DNA of 33,958 nucleotides from Pseudoalteromonas sp. Z1A8 (GTDB taxonomy: Bacteria; Pseudomonadota; Gammaproteobacteria; Enterobacterales; Alteromonadaceae): positions 1 through 33,958 of the forward strand of contig NZ_WTLB01000042.1 in assembly GCF_011378855.1 (NCBI RefSeq), given 5' to 3'. A model generated the notes under the pieces. The model was not told the origin of the DNA. It did no database searches and worked only from the letters and a program-made list of their open reading frames with translations. The number at the start of each line of letters is the position of its first letter. The stretch's first letter is position 1. The translations under genes were made by a program, and so were the position numbers. Below are positions 19,462 through 30,285 of this stretch, one piece after another.

Positions 19462-20826
19462 TTATTTACCAATACAAAACGAGCTAAATATTTTGCCAAG
19501 TAAGTCGTCTGAAGTAAATTCGCCTGTAATTTCATTTAAATGCTGTTGTGTTAAACGCAGTTCTTCAGCGAGTATTTCACCAGCAATGTGCATTTCTAAT
19601 TGTGTTTTACCCGTTTCTAAATGATACGCAGCACTTTCTAGTGCATCTAAATGACGACGGCGCGCCATAAAGCCACCTTCTGTTGCGCCTTGAAAGCCTA
19701 TACACGCTTTTAAATGCTCGCGAACAAGTTCAATACCGTCAGCATTTTTAGCACTTAAGCTGATTACCGGGTATTGTTGCTCTTGCTCCATTCCGACTAT
19801 GTCGCCCGATAAATCAGCTTTATTTCTGATGACCGTAACCCCCATACCTTCTGGTAATTTTGCCATAAATTCAGGCCAAATTTTGTGCGGGTCAGTATCT
19901 ATAGTGTCAGTGCCATCAAGCATAAATAAAACGCGGTCGGCTTGGTTTATTTCATCCCATGCACGCTCAATACCTATTTGTTCTACTCTGTCTGGGCTTT
20001 CACGTAGGCCTGCTGTATCTATAATATGCAGTGGCATACCGTCTATATGTATATGCTCTCTTAGTACGTCGCGAGTGGTACCGGCTATTTCTGTTACGAT
20101 TGCGGCTTCACGACCGGCTAGAGCGTTAAGCAGGCTTGATTTACCCGCATTAGGGCGACCTGCAATAACAACACGCATACCTTCGCGCATGATGCTGCCT
20201 TGCTTGGCTTGGTTGGTTACAGTGTTAAGCTGAGTAATAATCGCGTCTAAGTCGCCTGACACTTTACCATCTGATAAAAAATCAATTTCTTCATCAGGAA
20301 AGTCTATTGCCGCTTCTACATACATACGTAAGTGAATTACTTTTTCTACGAGTGTTTCTATGTGTTTAGAAAATTCACCTTGGAGAGACTGTAGGGCGCT
20401 TTTAGCGGCTTGCTCGCTGGTAGCATTAATTAAGTCGGCGATGGCTTCTGCTTGTGTTAAATCAAGCTTGTCGTTCATAAATGCGCGCTCAGAAAACTCA
20501 CCAGGCTTTGCTAAACGAACGCCCTCTATTTTACTAATTTCTTTAAGTAACATATCCAGTACTACAGGACCGCCGTGGCCTTGTAATTCAAGTACGTCTT
20601 CGCCAGTAAATGAGTTAGGACCTGCAAAGTAAATGGCAATACCTTGATCAAGTTGCTCGCCAGCAAGGCTTTTAAATGGCACATAATCGGCGTAGCGAAC
20701 TTTAGGTATTTTACCTACTACTTTTTCGGCGACACTTTTAGCAAGGCTACCTGAAACGCGAATAATACCAACACCACCACGTCCAGGTGCTGTTGCTTGT
20801 GCTGCAATTGTATCTTGATTGATCAT
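19462..20826 (-). CDS. mnmE: tRNA modification GTPase MnmE (TrmE)
   Basis: The GTPase partner of MnmG in U34 tRNA modification. It binds a one-carbon folate in its N-terminal domain and cycles by potassium-dependent dimerisation of its G domains. It has 454 residues, the same as in E. coli. The N-terminus has [20 protein letters not shown]. The G1 motif [14 protein letters not shown] is near residue 226, GTTRD is G2, DTAGLRES is G3 and NKAD is G4. The protein ends FSSFCIGK, the catalytically needed C-I-G-K tail. The start at ATG 20826 has no good ribosome-binding site. A TACAAT about 40 bp upstream may be its -10. A terminator separates it from yidC. Confidence 0.99.
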   Translation of the reverse strand: MINQDTIAAQATAPGRGGVGIIRVSGSLAKSVAEKVVGKIPKVRYADYVPFKSLAGEQLDQGIAIYFAGPNSFTGEDVLELQGHGGPVVLDMLLKEISKIEGVRLAKPGEFSERAFMNDKLDLTQAEAIADLINATSEQAAKSALQSLQGEFSKHIETLVEKVIHLRMYVEAAIDFPDEEIDFLSDGKVSGDLDAIITQLNTVTNQAKQGSIMREGMRVVIAGRPNAGKSSLLNALAGREAAIVTEIAGTTRDVLREHIHIDGMPLHIIDTAGLRESPDRVEQIGIERAWDEINQADRVLFMLDGTDTIDTDPHKIWPEFMAKLPEGMGVTVIRNKADLSGDIVGMEQEQQYPVISLSAKNADGIELVREHLKACIGFQGATEGGFMARRRHLDALESAAYHLETGKTQLEMHIAGEILAEELRLTQQHLNEITGEFTSDDLLGKIFSSFCIGK

Positions 20827-20919
20827 GCTATTAATTTGCCAACGATGAGTAACTTTATGCCCGTATTGTAACCTATCGATTTATTTGTAGCGAATAGCTG
20901 TGGTGAAAAACAGGCAATA

Positions 20920-20943
20920 AAAAAGGCGACCGAAGTCGCCTTT
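20920..20943 (-). terminator. Terminator downstream of yidC
   Basis: The stem AAAGGCGAC (20922-20930) with GTCGCCTTT (20935-20943). On the minus strand the loop is the stable TTCG closed by C-G, followed by TTTTTTATT. It lies 18 bp past the yidC stop. Confidence 0.92.
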
Positions 20944-20961
20944 ATATAAGTAGGAGCTTAG

Positions 20962-22599
20962 TTAGCCTCTTACTTTAATTCCTTTCTTTTCCATGCCACG
21001 GTAGATGATTAACATCTGGACAATAGAAATAAGGTTAGACACTAACCAGTAAAGAACTAAACCAGATGGGAACCATAAGAAGAATACAGAGAAGATAACC
21101 GGCATAAAGGTCATCATTTTTTGCTGCATTGGATCAGTAACCGTCATAGGTTGTAGCTTTTGCGTCACAAACATACTCGCACCAAATAATATTGGTAGTA
21201 CGTAGTACGGGTCTTGTGCAGAAAGGTCATTTAACCAAAAAATAAATTCAGCATGGCGAAGTTCAGTAGACTCTAAGAATACGTAGAACAAGGCTAAGAA
21301 AATTGGCATTTGTAGCAAAATAGGGAAACAGCCACCCATTGGGTTAACTTTTTCTTTTTTGTACATTTCCATTGTTGCTTGGCCGAACTTTTGACGGTCA
21401 TCACCAAACTTTTCTTTAAGGGCTGCCATTTTAGGCTGTAGGGCACGCATTTTTGCCATTGAAGTGTATTGCGCTTTAGTAAGTGGGTACATTAACGATT
21501 TTACGATAATAGTGATGGCAATAATTGCTACACCCCAGTTACCTAAAATGCTGTGTAGCCATTTTAGCAATACAAATAAAGGTTGCGAAATAAACCATAA
21601 CCAACCGTAATCTACAGTTAGGTCTAGGTCTGGGTGAATAGCTTCAAGAATATCTGACTCTTTAGGGCCCATATAATAAGTAGCAGTTAGTGTTTGTTCA
21701 CTACCAGCTTGAATATTTACAGCAGGGTCTTTAGCACCAATAATAGCGGCATTACTTTTTGTAATTAAGCTATAAATTGTATTTGATTGATCTTGCATTG
21801 GAACCCAAGCACTTACAAAGTAATGCTGAATAAAGGCAACATAACCACCTTGTGTACTTTTATTTAGGTTTTTATCAGCCATATCAGAAAAACTATACTT
21901 TTCGTAAGGTTCTTCGTCAGTACCGTATGCAGCACCTAAATAGTTTTGGTCAACCATGCTGCCTTTTTCTTGTACGGTACGCTTAATTTGCGTGTATAGC
22001 TGTACTTGAAGTGGTGTGCTTGTTGTATTGTTAACTTTGTATTCTAAACCAACATCATATTGACCTTTTTTGAATACGTACGTCTTAGTAAAGTTAACAC
22101 CATTACTATCAGTAAACTGAAGTGGAACGCGAAGCTCATCACCCGTTAAGGTATATGTTTTTTGTTCGGTACTATAAGTAGGGCGACCATTAGCTGATGC
22201 ATCAGGGCCATTTAAGCCAATTAAGCCACTTTGTGAAAAGTATTGTCTACCTTCAATAAGCTCACCAAGAAGCATATAAGGTGTGTTGCTACCTTTGGTA
22301 TCTTCATACTGAAGAAGATCTGCTTCAACTATATCACCGCCTTTGGTGTCAATTTTAACTTTAAAAACGTCAGTGGTGATATTAATTACAGAACGTTTAG
22401 CTAAAGTTGCTGAAGCGGGTAAACCTGAATCTGACGATGAAGGGATATAATCATCCGACTCTGGTGAATTTGCTTGTAGTGTTTGTGTTGTGGCACTTGG
22501 ATCGACTTTAGGCTTGTTGTAATCATTATCCCATTCTTGGAACAATAAAAACGACACTAGCATTAGGCCAATTAATAAAAACGTGCGTTGCGATTCCAT
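20962..22599 (-). CDS. yidC: Membrane protein insertase YidC
   Basis: Inserts and folds inner-membrane proteins, alone or with SecYEG; AtpE, encoded in this window, is a known YidC substrate in E. coli. It has 545 residues (E. coli 548). An N-terminal membrane helix (residues 5-20) is followed by a large periplasmic domain to about 340, then the conserved five-helix core with LWFISQPLFVLLKWLHSILG, the coiled C1 loop MRALQPKMAALKEKFGDDRQ, and GGCFPILLQMPIFLALFYVF. It ends in a basic tail. The ATG at 22599 has AAGAG overlapping the yidD stop, so the two genes are probably translationally linked. Confidence 0.98.
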   Translation of the reverse strand: MESQRTFLLIGLMLVSFLLFQEWDNDYNKPKVDPSATTQTLQANSPESDDYIPSSSDSGLPASATLAKRSVINITTDVFKVKIDTKGGDIVEADLLQYEDTKGSNTPYMLLGELIEGRQYFSQSGLIGLNGPDASANGRPTYSTEQKTYTLTGDELRVPLQFTDSNGVNFTKTYVFKKGQYDVGLEYKVNNTTSTPLQVQLYTQIKRTVQEKGSMVDQNYLGAAYGTDEEPYEKYSFSDMADKNLNKSTQGGYVAFIQHYFVSAWVPMQDQSNTIYSLITKSNAAIIGAKDPAVNIQAGSEQTLTATYYMGPKESDILEAIHPDLDLTVDYGWLWFISQPLFVLLKWLHSILGNWGVAIIAITIIVKSLMYPLTKAQYTSMAKMRALQPKMAALKEKFGDDRQKFGQATMEMYKKEKVNPMGGCFPILLQMPIFLALFYVFLESTELRHAEFIFWLNDLSAQDPYYVLPILFGASMFVTQKLQPMTVTDPMQQKMMTFMPVIFSVFFLWFPSGLVLYWLVSNLISIVQMLIIYRGMEKKGIKVRG

Positions 22600-22607
22600 A
22601 ACAGCTC

Positions 22608-22883
22608 TTATTTCTCGTGTTGGTGGTTAATATGGGTTAATTTTTCAGGGACGGGGTCTTCTCCACCTGAATGTAAAGGATGGCATTTTAATATGCGTTT
22701 TAAAGCTAACCAACTACCTTTTATAAATCCATGCAAATTAATTGCTTGAATTGCATAATGTGAGCAGCTTGGATTAAAACGACAATGCGGACCTAACAGC
22801 GGGCTAATCCACTTTTGATAACCGCGGATAAATAACACTAAACAAAACCTCGGTAAAGCAACAAGTGGTTTAAGTAACCTCAT
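22608..22883 (-). CDS. yidD: Membrane protein insertion efficiency factor YidD
   Basis: A small amphipathic inner-membrane-associated protein that aids YidC-dependent insertion. I start at ATG 22883 with AGGGG upstream, giving 91 residues; the frame is open 14 codons further up, but that segment has no counterpart in E. coli YidD (85). [20 protein letters not shown] and [18 protein letters not shown] are the diagnostic cysteine-containing motifs. It sits between rnpA and yidC in the standard order. The 129-bp gap to rnpA is larger than in E. coli, where the two genes overlap. Confidence 0.95.
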   Translation of the reverse strand: MRLLKPLVALPRFCLVLFIRGYQKWISPLLGPHCRFNPSCSHYAIQAINLHGFIKGSWLALKRILKCHPLHSGGEDPVPEKLTHINHQHEK

Positions 22884-23012
22884 GATGTTTATGCCCCTAC
22901 TTAAGTTTAGTGAGATAGATATCATGTATTTAAAGACTCAATTAGAAAATTTAAATGCATGATTAAAAGGTGAGCTAAAGATACATTAATTAACCCTGCA
23001 ATTCTATTGCAA

Positions 23013-23435
23013 TTAGGTTTGTTTATTAGATTTAGCTGATTTGTTTGGGCGTTTCTTAAAAGGTGGCGGTTTAGGTGCACCTGGTTTACAGCGTTCGTTA
23101 ATTTTTCGCCATAATTTAGTAAGTTGTTTGGTTATTTCTTCATTAGACTGCTCATCAATACCATTTTTAACCATAAGCACAATATCAATATTATCGATGC
23201 TGTGTTGATTTAAACGAAAACTTTCGCGAGCAAGACGTTTAATACGGTTTCGTTGGCATGCCTTTTTTACACGTTTTTTAGCAACAGTAAGACCTAACCG
23301 AGGTTTATCTTGGTCATTTGGTTTAGCTAATAGAGTAAAGAAAGGAGTTGCAGCCCGAGCGGGTTCATTAAATATGCGAGAGTAATGCGAGGGAGTTAAC
23401 AGACGTAACTCCCTGCCAAAGCTAAAGTCTTCCAC
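23013..23435 (-). CDS. rnpA: Ribonuclease P protein component
   Basis: The basic protein subunit of RNase P, which with the RnpB RNA trims the 5' ends of pre-tRNAs. It has 140 residues (E. coli 119). The RNR motif KKRVKKACQRNRIKRLARES (about 52-71) is intact. The extra length is a Lys/Pro-rich C-terminal tail of about 25 residues (from PGAPKPPPFKK on). The start is GTG at 23435, 7 bp after the rpmH stop and without its own clear ribosome-binding site, which points to coupling with rpmH. A perfect 8-bp inverted repeat (23391-23413) lies in its first codons. Confidence 0.96.
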   Translation of the reverse strand: MEDFSFGRELRLLTPSHYSRIFNEPARAATPFFTLLAKPNDQDKPRLGLTVAKKRVKKACQRNRIKRLARESFRLNQHSIDNIDIVLMVKNGIDEQSNEEITKQLTKLWRKINERCKPGAPKPPPFKKRPNKSAKSNKQT

Positions 23436-23442
23436 TTATAAA

Positions 23443-23577
23443 TTAAGCAGAAAGAACTTTGCGGCCTTTAGCGCGGCGACGTGCTAATACTTTACGGCCA
23501 TTTACAGTTGCCATGCGAGCACGGAAGCCGTGTGCACGTTTGCGTTTTAAAACGCTAGGTTGAAAAGTTCTTTTCAT
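23443..23577 (-). CDS. rpmH: Large ribosomal subunit protein bL34
   Basis: A 44-residue, very basic ribosomal protein. Translating the minus strand from ATG 23577 gives [20 protein letters not shown] and then [20 protein letters not shown], ending KVLSA, nearly identical to bL34 across bacteria. It is the first gene of the rpmH-rnpA-yidD-yidC group and is divergent from dnaA. Its leader contains a hairpin (23612-23639) and a promoter further up. Confidence 0.98.
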
Positions 23578-23611
23578 AACAATCTCATCCGATCGGTTAA
23601 AGTTAAAACAT

Positions 23612-23639
23612 CCTATACAGGTCGCGATCCTGGCATAGG
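23612..23639 (-). promoter_or_regulatory. Hairpin in the rpmH leader
   Basis: CCTATACAGG and CCTGGCATAGG can pair with a small internal bulge around a TCGCGAT loop. It would form in the 5' leader of the rpmH mRNA, 35 bp before the start codon. Its role is unknown; leader regulation of ribosomal protein genes is common. Confidence 0.4.
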
Positions 23640-23659
23640 TGCCATTGCGAGCGCGAGAT

Positions 23660-23686
23660 ATTATAGAGTAAGTAATGTAAAGTCAA
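23660..23686 (-). promoter_or_regulatory. Candidate rpmH promoter
   Basis: On the minus strand -35 TTGACT (plus 23681-23686) and a perfect -10 TATAAT (plus 23660-23665), separated by a short 15-bp spacer. It is about 85 bp upstream of the rpmH ATG, which leaves room for the leader hairpin. Confidence 0.6.
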
Positions 23687-23961
23687 TCATAATTACGTTA
23701 AGGGTATATAACCCACCTACTACTATATAAGAGATCATATAAGGCGATCTGTTAGGATCATCATAAATAAGAAGTTTTCCACAGCCCCTGTATAAAAAGT
23801 GAATAAAAGCGGGGGAAAAGTAAATTGGATCGTAAATTTGGTTCGCGATCTTGGTGTTATTTTGTTATGATCTCCTCTCAGGATCTAAAATAAAAACTGT
23901 TTTAAATCAGCTTGTTAATGGTTTTATACATCGATATCAACAATTTTATAAAAATCAATCT

Positions 23962-23990
23962 TTTACTTGTGGATAAAGTGCCTTCATAAT
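23962..23990 (+). promoter_or_regulatory. Candidate dnaA promoter with a DnaA box in the spacer
   Basis: -35 TTTACT (23962-23967), a 17-bp spacer and -10 CATAAT (23985-23990). A perfect DnaA box (minus-strand TTATCCACA, 23968-23976) fills the first half of the spacer, so DnaA binding should block RNA polymerase. DnaA autorepression is known in E. coli. The hexamers match the consensus at four and five of six positions. Confidence 0.6.
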
Positions 23991-24095
23991 ACGCGGTCTT
24001 GGGTCGCTTATTGGACCATTTGAACGCAATAAATGTATGATTTATAATCATTAATGATGTGCGGGAATAAAAATTATATCTCTGGGAGTTTAACT

Positions 24096-25484
24096 GTGTA
24101 TCTGTCGGTTTGGCAAAGTTGTTTATATGTATTGCAAGATGAGCTGCCTTCGCAGCAATTCAGTATGTGGGTAAGACCGCTACAAGCAGAAAGTACCGAA
24201 GATACCTTGACGATTTATGCACCTAATCGCTTTGTGCTTGATTGGGTGAGAGAAAAGTACCTAAATAGAATTAACGAATTACTAGTAGAAATTTGTGGTG
24301 TTGAAGCCCCAAAACTACGTTTTGATGTAGGTAGTAAACCTTTATTAAATGCACAAGCTGCACCGGTTATAGAAACTCAATCGGCACCAAGTGCACACGC
24401 TTCAGCAAAACAACAGCCTCGCGAGCAAAAGCCAGTTGTTGAACCTGCACCTAAGTCAGGTTACAAATCTAACATTAAAGAAAACTATACTTTTGATAGC
24501 TTTGTTGAAGGTAAATCAAACCAATTAGCAAAAGCTGCGGCCACACAGGTTGCCGACAATCCTGGTTCTGCTTTTAACCCTGTATTTATATACGGTGGCA
24601 CTGGTTTAGGTAAAACTCACTTATTACATGCGGTAGGTAATGGCATTATGGCAAATAAGCCAGATGCTAAAATTGTTTACATGCATTCAGAACGCTTTGT
24701 TCAAGACATGGTAAAGGCACTTCAAAATAATGCGATAGAAGAATTTAAGCGTTATTACCGCAGTGTTGATGCATTAATGATTGATGATATTCAATTTTTT
24801 GCTAACAAAGAGCGTTCACAAGAAGAGTTTTTTCATACCTTTAATGCATTGCTCGAAGGTAACCAACAAATTATTTTAACCTCTGACCGTTACCCTAAAG
24901 AGATTGAAGGCGTTGAAGACAGGCTTAAATCACGTTTTGGTTGGGGATTAACAATCGCGATAGAGCCACCAGAGCTTGAAACGCGCGTTGCTATTTTGAT
25001 GAAAAAAGCCCAGCAAAGTAAGATTAACTTACCACACGAAGTTGCTTTTTTTATTGCTAAAAAATTACGTTCAAATGTTCGTGAACTAGAGGGTGCACTT
25101 AACCGTGTAATCGCTAATGCGAACTTTACCGGTCGTCCGATTTCTATCGATTTTGTAAAAGAAGCGCTACGCGATTTACTTGCCTTGCAAGATAAACTGG
25201 TTACCATAGACAATATTCAGCGCACCGTTGCTGAGTACTATCGAATTCGTATATCAGATCTGTTATCTAAGCGCCGCAGCCGCTCTATAGCGAGGCCGCG
25301 CCAAGTAGCTATGGCATTATCTAAAGAATTAACTAATCACAGCTTACCTGAGATTGGTGACGCATTTGGTGGACGCGATCATACGACCGTATTACATGCA
25401 TGTCGTAAGATAAAATCACTACGTGACGAAAGCCACGAAATTAAAGAAGATTACCAAAACTTAATAAGAACATTGTCATCTTAG
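24096..25484 (+). CDS. dnaA: Chromosomal replication initiator protein DnaA
   Basis: The AAA+ initiator that binds DnaA boxes, opens oriC and loads the helicase. I start it at GTG 24096, with GGGAG 7 nt upstream, giving 462 residues. Alignment with the E. coli N-terminus (L-S-L-W-Q-Q-C-L) begins here, and an in-frame ATG at 24054 adds 14 unrelated residues. Domain I contains [21 protein letters not shown] Gln/Ala/Pro-rich linker follows (about 88-130). The Walker [10 protein letters not shown] is near residue 167 and Walker B is [10 protein letters not shown]. Domain IV carries the DNA-binding signature [15 protein letters not shown] near 425. It is the first gene of dnaA-dnaN-recF-gyrB. Confidence 0.98.
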   Translation: MYLSVWQSCLYVLQDELPSQQFSMWVRPLQAESTEDTLTIYAPNRFVLDWVREKYLNRINELLVEICGVEAPKLRFDVGSKPLLNAQAAPVIETQSAPSAHASAKQQPREQKPVVEPAPKSGYKSNIKENYTFDSFVEGKSNQLAKAAATQVADNPGSAFNPVFIYGGTGLGKTHLLHAVGNGIMANKPDAKIVYMHSERFVQDMVKALQNNAIEEFKRYYRSVDALMIDDIQFFANKERSQEEFFHTFNALLEGNQQIILTSDRYPKEIEGVEDRLKSRFGWGLTIAIEPPELETRVAILMKKAQQSKINLPHEVAFFIAKKLRSNVRELEGALNRVIANANFTGRPISIDFVKEALRDLLALQDKLVTIDNIQRTVAEYYRIRISDLLSKRRSRSIARPRQVAMALSKELTNHSLPEIGDAFGGRDHTTVLHACRKIKSLRDESHEIKEDYQNLIRTLSS

Positions 25485-25497
25485 GGCTGACTTTATT

Positions 25498-26601
25498 ATG
25501 CAAATAACAATATCAAGACAACAATTTTTAAAGCCATTGGTGCAAGTGTCGGGCGCAATAGAGCGCAAACACACGTTGCCAATTTTATCTAACGTTTTGT
25601 TAGTGGTAGAAAACGGACAACTTTCAATGACGGGTACTGACCTTGAAATTGAATTAGTTTCTGGCGTATTTGTAGGTGATGATATTGCCGATACAAAACT
25701 AACGTTACCCGCTAAAAAGTTACTCGATATTTGTAAAAGTCTACCAGACGGTTCGGACATTACTTTAAGCTTGCAAGAGCATCAATTACTTTTGACCAGT
25801 GGTAAAAGCCGTTTTTCATTAACGACTTTATCGGCTGATGATTTTCCTAATTTAGAAGAGTGGGACGGAGAAGTTGAATTTCAACTTACTCGTTTAGAGT
25901 TACGTAAGTTACTCGAAAGCACGCATTTTTCTATGGCCAATCAGGACGTACGTTATTACCTAAATGGTATGTCGTTTGAAGTAGATAATACCGATATAAA
26001 AACAGTAGCAACAGATGGTCACCGTTTAGCTATAGCGCAAAAGCAATTAACGCAATCGCTTAATACTCAACGCCAATTAATTATACCTCGCAAAGGTGTG
26101 CAAGAAATTATGCGTCTTATGGTCGCTGATGATGAATTGGTAACAATTCAGTTTGGTGCCAACCATATTCGTATTATCGATCTTGAGTTTACATTTACAA
26201 GTAAACTAGTTGATGGACGTTTTCCTGATTACCGTCGTGTATTACCGCGCGGTGGCGACAAAGTAATTACAGCTAACCGCGAATGGTTACGAAATGCGTT
26301 TCAACGTGTGTCTATTTTATCTAATGAAAAGTTTCGTGGTGTACGCTTAAACTTATCAAACGGCTTATTAAAAATTACGGCTAACAACCCAGAGCAAGAA
26401 CAAGCTGAAGAAGTTGTTGAAGTAAGTTACGAAGGCGCAGACCTAGAAATAGGGTTTAACGTGTCTTACGTATTAGACGTACTTAACACTCTAAAAACAG
26501 AAGACGTACTATTTACATTAGCCGACTCAAATAGCAGTGCCTTAATTGAAGGCGCTGGTGATGAAGAAGCAATGTATGTTGTTATGCCTATGCGTTTATA
26601 A
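25498..26601 (+). CDS. dnaN: DNA polymerase III beta sliding clamp
   Basis: A ring-shaped processivity clamp that tethers Pol III and other proteins to DNA. It has 367 residues (E. coli 366) in three similar domains. ERKHTLPILSNVLLVVENGQ near the N-terminus and VATDGHRLAIAQ mid-protein are clamp signatures, as is the C-terminal VVMPMRL, which lines the partner-binding pocket. The start is ATG 25498, 13 bp after the dnaA stop, so it is probably co-transcribed with dnaA. Confidence 0.98.
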   Translation: MQITISRQQFLKPLVQVSGAIERKHTLPILSNVLLVVENGQLSMTGTDLEIELVSGVFVGDDIADTKLTLPAKKLLDICKSLPDGSDITLSLQEHQLLLTSGKSRFSLTTLSADDFPNLEEWDGEVEFQLTRLELRKLLESTHFSMANQDVRYYLNGMSFEVDNTDIKTVATDGHRLAIAQKQLTQSLNTQRQLIIPRKGVQEIMRLMVADDELVTIQFGANHIRIIDLEFTFTSKLVDGRFPDYRRVLPRGGDKVITANREWLRNAFQRVSILSNEKFRGVRLNLSNGLLKITANNPEQEQAEEVVEVSYEGADLEIGFNVSYVLDVLNTLKTEDVLFTLADSNSSALIEGAGDEEAMYVVMPMRL

Positions 26602-26616
26602 GATTATAAATACATA

Positions 26617-27711
26617 ATGAGCTTAAGTCATTTGAGCCTCAAATATTTTCGTAATATTGAGGCGCTGACGTTAGAACCAGTCAACGGCGTTAATATAATT
26701 TATGGTGAAAATGGCAGCGGAAAAACCAGCCTTTTAGAGGCTATTTATTACCTTTCTCACGGCAAATCTTTTCGTACTCCAAAACACAAAAGTATTATTG
26801 CGCATCAGCAAGAGCAGTTTGTAATTCACGGACGAAAAACGATACACGACTTATCTATTCCTATTGGTATTAGTAAAACCCAAACGGGTGAAACTAATTT
26901 AAAAATTCAAGGTAAGGCGAGCCGTAAAATATCTGAGCTAGCTCAGCTTATGCCTGTACAAATTATCACACCAGAGAGTTACTCCTTATTTTTTGGTGGG
27001 CCGAAAGAGCGCAGAAAGTTTTTAGATTTAGGTTTGTTCCACGTGGAACATGAGTTCTTTTTTTTATGGCAATCATTTAATAAAGTACTCAAACAACGCA
27101 ATGCGTTGTTAAAAACTAAGCCCAAGAATTATTTTGACCAAATTAAGTTTTGGGACAAAGAATTTGTTAGACTGGCTGAAGAAATAAATAAATTAAGATT
27201 GGCGTATATAAGTAGGTTTAAGCAGCAATTTTTTGATAAAATGTGTGCAGAATTAACGCTTGTACGTGATTTAGAAATGACCTTTAACGCAGGTTGGAAA
27301 GAGACTGAATCTCTTGCAGATGCGTTAGAGCAAAACTTTGAGCGAGATGCTCGCCAAGGGTTTACAAGTAAAGGCCCTCATAAGGCTGATTTTAGTTTTA
27401 GTGTCGCTGGCAACAGTGTAGAGAATACGTTCTCACGCGGTCAATTAAAGTTACTATTGTATGCGTTAAAAGTTACGCAAAATAGCTTAATTGAGTCAGA
27501 GACAGATAAGCAATCTATATTGCTAATAGATGATCTACCTTCAGAGTTAGGCGAAGATACAAAAGAGAAAGTGGGTCAATTACTTGCTCACTGTAGTTCT
27601 CAAATTTTTATCTCTTCAATTTTGTCTGAAAGTATTTCTGCTGTGGTGGAACCCATGCAACGAGAACTACAAATGTTCCACGTGAAACATGGCAACCTAA
27701 TAACAAGATAA
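26617..27711 (+). CDS. recF: DNA replication and repair protein RecF
   Basis: An SMC-like ABC ATPase that works with RecO and RecR to load RecA at single-strand gaps. It has 364 residues. Walker A GENGSGKTS is at 30-38. The ABC signature region is FSRGQLKLLLYALKV (about 268-282), and Walker B is SILLIDDLPSELGED. The ATG at 26617 has no clear ribosome-binding site, 15 bp after dnaN. Two parS sites are written in its coding sequence, giving the peptides FHVEH (near 142) and FHVKH (near 355) in the same reading phase. The second lies in the C-terminal tail, which is likely free to vary. Confidence 0.97.
   Translation: MSLSHLSLKYFRNIEALTLEPVNGVNIIYGENGSGKTSLLEAIYYLSHGKSFRTPKHKSIIAHQQEQFVIHGRKTIHDLSIPIGISKTQTGETNLKIQGKASRKISELAQLMPVQIITPESYSLFFGGPKERRKFLDLGLFHVEHEFFFLWQSFNKVLKQRNALLKTKPKNYFDQIKFWDKEFVRLAEEINKLRLAYISRFKQQFFDKMCAELTLVRDLEMTFNAGWKETESLADALEQNFERDARQGFTSKGPHKADFSFSVAGNSVENTFSRGQLKLLLYALKVTQNSLIESETDKQSILLIDDLPSELGEDTKEKVGQLLAHCSSQIFISSILSESISAVVEPMQRELQMFHVKHGNLITR
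27035..27050. promoter_or_regulatory. parS: parS site 1 (ParB binding) inside recF
   Basis: TGTTCCACGTGGAACA, a perfect 16-bp palindrome of the bacterial parS type (TGTTNCACGTGAAACA), with one base changed from the consensus in a way that completes the symmetry. It is about 9.3 kb from oriC. Confidence 0.88.
27674..27689. promoter_or_regulatory. parS: parS site 2 (ParB binding) near the 3' end of recF
   Basis: TGTTCCACGTGAAACA, an exact match to the bacterial parS consensus. It lies 639 bp from site 1 and about 35 bp before the gyrB start, in the last codons of recF. Confidence 0.92.
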
Positions 27712-30150
<2,439 letters not shown>

Positions 30151-30170
30151 AAATATTACTTACATTGAAA

Positions 30171-30197
30171 AAGGAGCCTAATGGCTCCTTTTTTATT
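30171..30197 (+). terminator. Terminator of the dnaA-dnaN-recF-gyrB group
   Basis: The stem AAGGAGCC (30171-30178) with GGCTCCTT (30183-30190), loop TAAT, followed by TTTTATTTT. It lies 20 bp after the gyrB stop. Confidence 0.93.
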
Positions 30198-30212
30198 TTC
30201 TACACAAACTGC

Positions 30213-30241
30213 TTAAAACCTGAGTGTACACACGGTATACT
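30213..30241 (+). promoter_or_regulatory. Candidate glyQS promoter
   Basis: -35 TTAAAA (30213-30218), a 17-bp spacer containing the palindrome GTGTACAC, and -10 TATACT (30236-30241). It lies between the gyrB terminator and glyQ, about 45 bp before the start codon. Confidence 0.55.
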
Positions 30242-30285
30242 AAGGGTAATTTTCACGCTACTTCTTAGATAGTAAAAAGCCAAAT

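Larger units (their letters stand above)
23578..24095. other. rpmH-dnaA divergent intergenic region
   Basis: This stretch holds the promoters of both flanking genes. GATC occurs nine times between 23591 and 23885. DnaA-box matches are TTTTCCACA (23775-23783, forward) and a perfect TTATCCACA (23968-23976, reverse), plus the weaker ATATCAACA (23934-23942). In Pseudomonas this same interval is the origin. Here it more likely serves dnaA autoregulation and sequestration, because a better origin lies at mnmG-mioC. Confidence 0.7.

Noticed and set aside
19799..20233. Open frame of 144 codons on the plus strand inside mnmE
   Set aside because: It is antisense to conserved MnmE G-domain codons, is rich in Ser, Pro and Arg as antisense frames usually are, and has no ribosome-binding site or recognisable motif.
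23591..24000. rpmH-dnaA intergenic region as the main replication origin
   Set aside because: It has GATC sites and DnaA boxes, but only two good boxes and no ordered 13-mer and box array. The mnmG-mioC interval fits the E. coli plan far better. Kept as an open question in the findings.
24054..24095. Upstream ATG extension of dnaA
   Set aside because: The 14 added residues have no match to DnaA N-termini, while GTG 24096 has a well-placed GGGAG and the expected first residues.
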